Source: Chrysomallon squamiferum
Taxonomy: Eukaryota; Mollusca; Gastropoda; Neomphalida; Peltospiridae
Reading direction: 5' to 3'
Length of the DNA: 62,000 nucleotides
Assembly: GCA_012295275.1 (NCBI GenBank)
Contig: CM022675.1
Location: 5,945,832 to 6,007,831, forward strand
Positions 55,598-62,000 of the stretch are shown piece by piece. The notes under the pieces are model-generated. The model had not been told where the DNA came from and ran no database searches. It saw only the letters and a list, made by a program, of their open reading frames with translations. Within the stretch, counting starts at the first letter, position 1. Every line of letters starts with the position of its first letter. The position numbers and the translations under genes are program-made.

Positions 55598-56102
55598 TTG
55601 TCCGCCATTTCCAAGCTTGACCAGTTGTCGCCCAACACGGACCCTGACCAGTTGTCGCCCAACACGGAATCTGACCAGTTGTCGCCCAACACGGACCCTG
55701 ACCAGTTGTCGCCCAGCTCGGAACCTGACCAGTTGTCGCCCAACACGGAACCTGACCAGTTGTCGCCCAGCTCGGAACCTGACCAGTTGTCGCCCAACAC
55801 GGACCCTGACCAGTTGTCGCCCAACACGGACCCTGACCAGTTGTCGCCCAGCTCGGAACCTGACCAGTTGTCGCCCAACACGGACCCTGACCAGCTGTAG
55901 CCCAACGCTAAGTCTGACCAGGAACCAGTTTGATGTGTGTCCCCAGAGACTGCTAGTATTCGATGATGTGAACAGAGAATGCAGCAGTGTCCAAGAATCA
56001 TCCGCAAGAGGACAAGGGTTTGTGAAATGCAACTTTGAGGGCACAAACACCCTGACCAAACATTGTCGCAATCTTTTCTGCAATTCAAGATATCACTCCT
56101 GA
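55598..56102 (+). CDS. Repeat protein ORF with cysteine-containing tail (uncertain)
   Basis: 27-bp units keep all frames open. In the frame of 55617-56102, eleven units of the type TSCRPTRTL are followed without a stop by a unique tail (NQFDVCPQRLLVFDDVNREC...KCNFEGTN), and then a truncated CNSRYHS end. In the frame starting 55598, the units read PDQLSPNTD/SSEPDQL and stop at TAG inside the last unit. The tail in the 55617 frame is the only part that looks like ordinary coding sequence. Its later copies end in a cysteine cluster (CKCFKNNLFCNSRYHSSLNC). Whether anything is translated is unknown. Confidence 0.3.
55617..55905. repeat. 27-bp minisatellite, array 1 (eleven units)
   Basis: Unit TGACCAGTTGTCGCCCAA followed by CACGGACCC, with variants gctcggaac and cacggaac. 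The last unit is modified (cagctgtagcccaacgct) in all three arrays. Confidence 0.95.
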
Positions 56103-56164
56103 ACCAGTTGTCGCCCAGTGTTTTGAAATAAATGTTTTCATGCAGCTGAACATTCTTTTTCGGA

Positions 56165-56250
56165 ACCTGACCAGTTGTCGCCCAACACGGACCCTGACCA
56201 GTTGTCGCCCAACACGGACCCTGACCAGCTGTAGCCCAACGCTAAGTCTG
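56165..56250. repeat. 27-bp minisatellite, array 2 (three units)
   Basis: Same unit and same modified last unit as array 1, followed by the same tail of about 230 bp. This is a shortened copy of the whole module. Confidence 0.95.
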
Positions 56251-56534
56251 ACCAGGAACCAGTTTGATGTGTGTCCCCAGAGACTGCTAGTATTCGATGA
56301 TGTGAACAGAGAATGCAGCAGTGTCCAAGGAATCATCCGCAAGAGGACAAGGGTTTGTGAAATGCAACTTTGAGGGCACAAACAGGTATCAAACAAAACA
56401 TTGTAAATGTTTCAAGAACAATCTTTTCTGCAATTCAAGATATCACTCAAGTTTGAACTGCTGTAATAAATAGAAAACTACTTGTGTTGTGTTTTGAAAT
56501 AAATGTTTTCATGCAGCTGCAAGTCATTCTTTTT

Positions 56535-56843
56535 CGGAACCTGACCAGTTGTCGCCCAACACGGACCCTGACCAGTTGTCGCCCAACACGGAACCTGACC
56601 AGTTGTCGCCCAACACGGAACCTGACCAGTTGTCGCCCAGCTCGGAACCTGACCAGTTGTCGCCCAACACGGACCCTGACCAGTTGTCGCCCAACACGGA
56701 CGCTGACCAGTTGTCGCCCAGCTCGGAACCTGACCAGCTGTCGCCCAGCTCGGAACCTGACCAGTTGTCGCCCAGCTCGGAACCTGACCAGCTGTAGCCC
56801 AACTCGGAACCTGACCAGCTGTAGCCCAACGCTAAGTCTGACC
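56535..56843. repeat. 27-bp minisatellite, array 3 (eleven units)
   Basis: Same unit. The 'gctcgg' variant is more frequent, and two modified cagctgtag units stand at the end. The tail runs 56844-57063. Confidence 0.95.
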
Positions 56844-56938
56844 AGGAACCAGTTTGATGTGTGTCCCCAGAGACTGCTATTATTCGATGATGTGAACAGA
56901 GAATGCAGCAGTGTCCAAGGAGTCATCCGCAAGAGGAC

Positions 56939-57063
56939 AAGGGTTTGTGAAATGCAACTGTGAGGGCACAAACAGGTATCAAACAAAACATTGTAAATGT
57001 TTCAAGAACAATCTTTTCTGCAATTCTAGATATCACTCAAGTTTGAACTGCTGTAATAAATAG
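56939..57063 (+). pseudogene. Cysteine-cluster C-terminus (CxC-type), copy 3
   Basis: The frame ending at TAG 57061-57063 encodes KCNCEGTNRYQTKHCKCFKN and then a further C-rich end with CNSRYHS and CCNK. The pattern C-x-C ... C-x-C-x6-C ... C resembles the CxC-type zinc-binding ends found in some transposable-element proteins; this resemblance is from memory only. The copy at about 56349-56473 is nearly identical. In copies 2 and 3 one extra G at about 56330/56920, relative to copy 1, separates this end from the repeat frame. Confidence 0.35.
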
Positions 57064-57249
57064 AAAACTATTTGTGTTGTGTTTTGAAATAAATGTTTTC
57101 ATGCAGCTGCATTCTTTTTCATTCGGTCATTTTGCCTAATGACTAGACGTCTATTTCAATTGTTTGGCCTAATTCCTGGAAATTTTAGTCATTAGGTCAA
57201 ATGCCTCACAAACTTGGGTCAAAACAACAGCACTGAGAAAAAATCAGAG

Positions 57250-57944
57250 TGTAGGATATATATATATATATATGTCTTGGTGACTAGTCTGAGTGGTATT
57301 ACTACCTAACATTTGGCTCGTCCCGTCTAAAAATACCAAACTATAATACCGTCACAAATAAAATTAAATTAAAAACAAGTAAAACACTTCAACAGCTAGC
57401 TATATATCGACAATAAAGCACAAACAAACAACAACAAGAAAACAATATTATTCAATAAACGTTTGGTGAAAATGAAAATGCACAACAAGGGGCTCTCAGA
57501 GATAACTCTTTCTGTAGAGGGACGTCTGAGTCAGCAGGGCAGGTAACTCCAGATTCCTGAAAACAGACGAGTTCCATTTCAACTGTTTTTCAGAACATTT
57601 TAAAATAACGTGAGTGTGTGTTTGTGTTAACAGTCTAGCCTCTTCTACTAAAATTTGTTGGCATTTCATGGACCTACCCAAGAGTTTATATACTTAAGAA
57701 TATATTTATGTATATATATATATTAACAATATTTATTTATTATCATTATTATTATTATTTTTTAAACAAAACAGTTATGTTATCATTAACCTTCGTTCCG
57801 TTACCGACGATGAATAACTAAAAATATAACTAAATAACTAACTAACTAACTAAATAAATAAATTAATAAATAGCGATACCGGTCAGTCACAATTCATGTC
57901 TCAGATGTACCTTTTTTTTTCTTTTGATAAATTCGGCCACTGTT
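57250..57944. other. Intergenic region before the VMO1 pseudogene
   Basis: AT-rich sequence. A decayed stretch at 57775-57815 ('ttatcattaaccttcgttccgttaccgacgatgaat') matches the start of the intact VMO1 exon 1 ('cagtaaccctcgttctcttactgacaatgaat', 41445), so part of the signal-peptide coding region was displaced by an insertion. Confidence 0.55.
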
Positions 57945-58771
57945 ATGGTACATTCACTGGTTGCTCTCATTGTGGTATCCTTAGCAACGATTAGTACCGG
58001 CACCGAGCGGACGGTTCTAGAATCACATGGTGACAGTTCGTGGCGAAAATTGGGAGATCCAGAGTTTTCTTCCTATGGATGTTTCGTTGTTGGTTTCGTG
58101 ATCAAGGTATTATTATTATTATTATTAGTAGTAGTAGTAGTAGTATTAGTAGTAGTAGTATGAGCAGTAGTAGTAGTACTAATAATAGTATTGTTATACA
58201 TGTGTACTTGGGTGTCTGTTTGTGAGTGTTAAAATTAAAAATTTAAAAAAAAAGAATAACAACAAAAATGAGTAATTATATATCAGTGGTTGTAACACGG
58301 CGAAACATTTTTTCTTTCCAGCAAGAGGAGCAACAAGGAGATGGAGAAGACACCCCCTCCAACGACGTCCGTTTATTCTGCTACGACCAGGAGCATTCTA
58401 CGTCGTCATGTCATCAGAAGGTGAATGGGGAAGCTGGAATGCAGGAGCGAACTGTGCTAACAGCCGCAACATCAGTGGATTCAGACTCCAATCTGATGGC
58501 AACCAACATTTCCGCGACGTACCGCCGACAACAACGGTGTCGAGTTTATTTGCGGCGGCGGGCAAACCATCGGCTACACCGATGAATGGGGAGACCGAAA
58601 GTCGTGAAACTACTGTCCTGTTGGCCACGGCATTTGCGGCATCAGGAAGAATGTGGAAATTAAAAACGTACTGGGTTTGAACACTGACAGCGTTGACTTG
58701 ACCGATATAGAAACTCACTGTTGGCAAATGGCGTGCAGGTCCTGTGTTTGTGGCGTCAAAGCTAGTGATTA
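57945..58771 (+). pseudogene. Decayed VMO1-like paralogue
   Basis: Exon 1 is 57945-58106 (MVHSLVALIVVSLATIS, donor AAG|GTATTA). Exon 2 is 58322-58771 (acceptor ttccag; stop TAA near 58771). Against the intact gene at 41418, exon 2 has a 2-bp gain near 58398-58404 (cattctacgtcg / cattcttcg), a second 2-bp gain near 58516-58530, and the TGG of the 'KSWNY' motif changed to TGA near 58606. Exon 1 has lost two conserved residues of the CPDG motif (FSSYG). The remainder, including splice sites and intron position, is conserved, so this copy arose by DNA duplication and then decayed. Confidence 0.85.
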
Positions 58772-59243
58772 AACTTTCATTTTGTTCCTACATATTCTTC
58801 AAACAAGCCGATGACCTCTAATAAATTTTACTCATTCATTTTTTTAACGAGCCGAACCCAATTATATTTCTGAATTTCTACGTTTGGAAACTTTATTTAT
58901 TTATTTATTTATTTTTTTATCCTTATGCCCATAAAAATCTAATTCTTTTACAAAAAAGCTTTTCTAATATTCAGATTCTTGCAGGAGAAAGCCAGTGAAA
59001 TTATATTTCTTCTACAATTATCAGATTTACTAATTCAAAAGCGAGACATGTTCTTCAAATGTACAATTTAGTCAAAATTTAAATTGCAGGCAATCACTTT
59101 GCAATATAAAATTATTATTTCTTCAGTCATAAATTATAATATTTTATTTATTTACACTGTAAATAGTTTTAACTTCAGCTGTTTAATTTTCTGACATAAT
59201 TATAATAGCTTTCGGATAGCTTGATGGAACAGACTTATTACTG

Positions 59244-59287
<44 letters not shown>

Positions 59288-59450
59288 AAAACGAAAACAC
59301 AAGAAAGAAACAATCCCCCGAAACAAAACAACCCTTTTAAATACAATACAATAAATTAAAATTAAATTAAATTAAATTAAATTAAATAAATAAATAAACA
59401 AAACAAAGCTATGTACATAAGCAAAGGTAGGCGACTTTCTTTATATTACA
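58772..59450. other. 3' flank of the VMO1 pseudogene
   Basis: Matches in patches the 3' flank of the intact gene (42470-43260), with a CA array at 59249-59283 and AATTA repeats at 59355-59385. No gene. Confidence 0.65.
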
Positions 59451-62000
59451 TTAAAAAATTCCAAAACCGTCGAAATCCTAGAAGATAAGCCTTGCCCGAG
59501 TATTAATCTGGCTCTATTCTATCCAGTTAATGACAAATCACACGTAATGCATGTAATCGGATATAACCAGTCACAAAGTACACAAAATAATAATCCCGAG
59601 GGTCATGCCATTTCCAATCACGTGATTAAAATGGAGGCTTGTTCCTAGGTGGTTGTCGCAGCGCAAATTAAAATGAAAAAACTAGAAGGAATTTGTTCTT
59701 TTTTGGAGGTAAGATTATATTTGATTTATTTCTTCATATTCAGTTTGATTTTCTATAAATGTCACTGTAATATTAATTATAGGTCATGCGGGTGTGGTTT
59801 ATCATTTTCACTCTCAAACTGTATTATACTGAGTTCACTGACAGTCGAGCCTGTGGTTTTAGCATCTGTTATTTATGTTATAAAAAAATATTATATACCG
59901 TTAATACATTTAAAATATAAAAGTTAAATAGCTAGTTAACTATTACTTCTAATAGTTTACACATATCGCGTAATTAAAAGATAAATATAAAAAAATCAAA
60001 ACGATAGGCAGATCGGTGAGATTTCTTTGTTTACAAAATTAGGAACGTGACATTAATTCACTTTTCGTGCAGAGATTATCACTGTAATGTTTGTTAATTA
60101 CAATGAAGATTGAACTAGCAATGATATTTTTAGTGTTGTCAAAATCTGCATTTCTCAGAATCATTAACTGAGATAAACTGCTTTGGAAGTTTGGCCTTGT
60201 GTTCAGCAATGATGTCCATAGCAACCATGCATTTCGAGACGCCTCAACGAGAAAAACTTTGATAAATAAAGTCTGGGTTGTTTTAGCAAGAATGAATTAA
60301 AATTTATCAGTGTTCTGTTCAATATTATAGGTACTTGGTCTCAAAGAATATATTGAAAATAAAACAAAATAAATAATATTAGAAAACAAAACAAATAAGA
60401 AAATGTAGGCTATATGCACAAACCCTCCTTTCGGAGATTCAGCTTGCATTACAATAAAATTTCCTAAACCTTCGAAATCCGAGACGTTAAGTTTTGCACA
60501 GAGCATTTTCAAGAAATGATTTAATGCGCCCCAGTTCTGTCAGTTTAATGACAAATAATAGAGAAAAGATTAAATTGTTAAAAAAAAAACTTCATACTTG
60601 TTTTCTTACAACTTCGAATTGTAAAGCCGTCGACTTTTAGATAACTGTAAGATAATTATTAGAATAAATAAAAGTAAAACGTTTATTCAGCCAAATGATA
60701 TTTGTTAAAACTACTTTTCATCTTGATACGAATGCCAGTAAATATAAAATGAATGTAATCGGGTGTAACCGGGTACAATCGCGGAGGTGTACGAACTAAT
60801 AACCTCGAGGATTCACACGGGATTTAGAATCACGCGATTAAAATGGCGGATTGTTGTTAGGCAGGGTCACTGTGACACCGAATCGACTGTCAGTCGAGTC
60901 TGCAGTTTGAAAAACGATTTTTCTATTTACACAACAATATTATATGTCATTAATATACCTAAACTATAAAAGTTAATATCTAGTTAATTATTACTTCTAA
61001 TATTTACATATACCGTGTAATTAACAGATAAATATAAAAAAAAATCGAAATGATAGACAGATCAGTCAATTTACTTTGTTTACAAAATTAGCAACGTGAC
61101 ATTAATGTAATTTTCGTGCAGAAGTTATTTGTCCTTGTCAGTGATGGCGGTTTTAGTAGGCATTGAGATTCTGTCGGGAATTATTTTTAGCTCATTTATT
61201 TTAGATTAAAAAACAAAGTAACAAACAAACAGACAAAATACAAAATATTTGCTGATTACCATTTAAATTGACTATTAATACGTTTGACCAAAAATATTAC
61301 ACACTATTAATACATTTAATATATAAAAGTTAAATATCTAGTTAATTATTACTTCTAATAGTTTACACCTATCGAGTAATTAAAAGACAAATATAAAAAA
61401 TCAAAACGATAGGCAGATCGGTGAGATTTCTTTGTTTACAAAATTAGAAACGTGACATTAATGCACTTTTCGTGCAGAGATTATCACTGTAATGTTTGTT
61501 AATTACAATGAAGATTGACTTAGCATTGATATTTTTAATGTTGTCAAAATCTGAATTTCTCAGAATCATTAACTGAAATAAACTGCTTTGGAAGTTTGGC
61601 CTTGTGTTCAGCAATGATGTCCATAGCAACCACACATTGCGAGACGCCTCGACGAGAAAAACTTTGATAAATAAAGTCTGGGTAGTTTCAGCAAGAATGA
61701 ATTAAAATTTATCAGTGTTCTGTTCAATATTATAGATTCTTGGTCTCAAAGAATATATTTAAAATAAAACAAAATCAATAATATTAGAAAACCAAACAAA
61801 TAAGAAAATGTAGGCTATGTGCACAAACCCTCCTTTCGGAGATTCAGCTTGCATTACAATAAAAGTTCCTAAACCTTCGAAATCCGAGACGTTAAGTTTT
61901 GCACAGAGCTTTTCTCAAGGAAATGATTTAATGCGCCCCAGTTCTGTCAGTTTAATGACAAGTCGTAGAGAAAAGATTAAATTGTTTAAAAAAAACTTCA
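59450..62000. repeat. Tandem segmental duplication, 1,405-bp period
   Basis: 60001 onward and 61406 onward are nearly identical (for example 'acgataggcagatcggtgag' at 60001 and 61406; 'tcctttcggagattcagctt' at 60426 and 61831), giving a period of 1,405 bp. Each unit also contains internally diverged copies of the same landmarks (59450-59660, 60720-61200), related to 43370-44300. Each sub-unit has a CACGTG or CACGCG followed by ATTAAAATGG (59622, 60832). No gene is recognisable; the second copy is cut by the window end. Confidence 0.85.

Larger units (their letters stand above)
54200..57215. mobile_element. Possible 3-kb inverted-repeat element carrying 27-bp minisatellites
   Basis: The left block (54210-54330) contains ggcctaatggctaaaatgtc followed by caggaattaggcc. 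The right block (57126-57200), read in reverse complement, contains gacctaatgactaaaatttc followed by caggaattaggcc. The match is about 30 of 35 positions, with further 'cctaatgact' motifs in both. The enclosed 3 kb hold three minisatellite arrays with cysteine-coding tails. No transposase is seen, and the exact ends and target duplication are not defined, so this could be a non-autonomous DNA element or two inverted copies of a short repeat. Confidence 0.4.

Noticed and set aside
55555-56088. Minus-strand GDNWSGSVL repeat protein
   Set aside because: Open only because 27-bp units lack stops in every frame; unique flanks on this strand do not look coding, whereas the plus-strand tail does.

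Overview
The window is eukaryotic nuclear DNA from an animal, most likely a lophotrochozoan and probably a mollusc. Genes are split by AT-rich introns. GA/CT, CA/GT, ATT and AAAT microsatellites are very abundant. Gene content is animal-specific: a SKAP adaptor, metaxin-2, a Rho GTPase with two BTB domains, VMO1-like secreted proteins, and a degraded P-loop NTPase/ankyrin gene of a kind common in marine invertebrates. I cannot name the species. All exon models come from splice-site dinucleotides, phase and protein similarity recalled by eye.

Layout. 1-9 kb holds two paralogous two-exon genes for small secreted peptides. The first has lost one base. The second has an intact frame and is followed by a roughly 1-kb minisatellite that copies its own exon/intron junction. 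7-11.6 kb is transposon debris (pogo/Tigger-like, MULE-like) and minisatellites. 11.6-13.3 kb (minus) is a two-exon gene for a secreted eight-cysteine peptide. 14.4-25.1 kb (plus) is a nine-exon SKAP gene with an in-frame 12-nt microexon in its PH domain; an intronless ORF of unknown function lies in its first intron. 27.5-33.0 kb (minus) is a complete nine-exon metaxin-2 gene, tail-to-tail with SKAP. 33.5-38.5 kb (plus) is a RhoBTB/RacA-like gene, head-to-head with metaxin-2 across about 450 bp; its frame is broken by one missing G in the GTPase exon.

41.4-42.4 kb is an intact VMO1-like gene, and 57.9-58.8 kb is a decayed paralogue. Between them lie tRNA-derived SINE sequence beside degenerate telomere-like repeats (44.6-44.85 kb), a multi-lesion pseudogene of an NTPase-ankyrin (nSTAND-like) protein (46.1-51.0 kb), and a roughly 3-kb inverted-repeat-bounded segment carrying three 27-bp minisatellite arrays whose tails encode a cysteine-rich C-terminal motif (54.2-57.2 kb). 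The final 2.5 kb is a tandem segmental duplication with a 1,405-bp period, with relatives at 43.4-44.3 kb and 59.45 kb.

The genes do not form a pathway. SKAP (adhesion/immune signalling adaptor), MTX2 (mitochondrial outer-membrane import and sorting) and RhoBTB (GTPase/ubiquitin-ligase adaptor) are conserved single-copy-type genes. The two flanks are fast-evolving regions with duplicated secreted-protein genes. The most distinctive themes are minisatellites seeded on splice junctions, the PH-domain microexon, and the NTPase-ankyrin relic.
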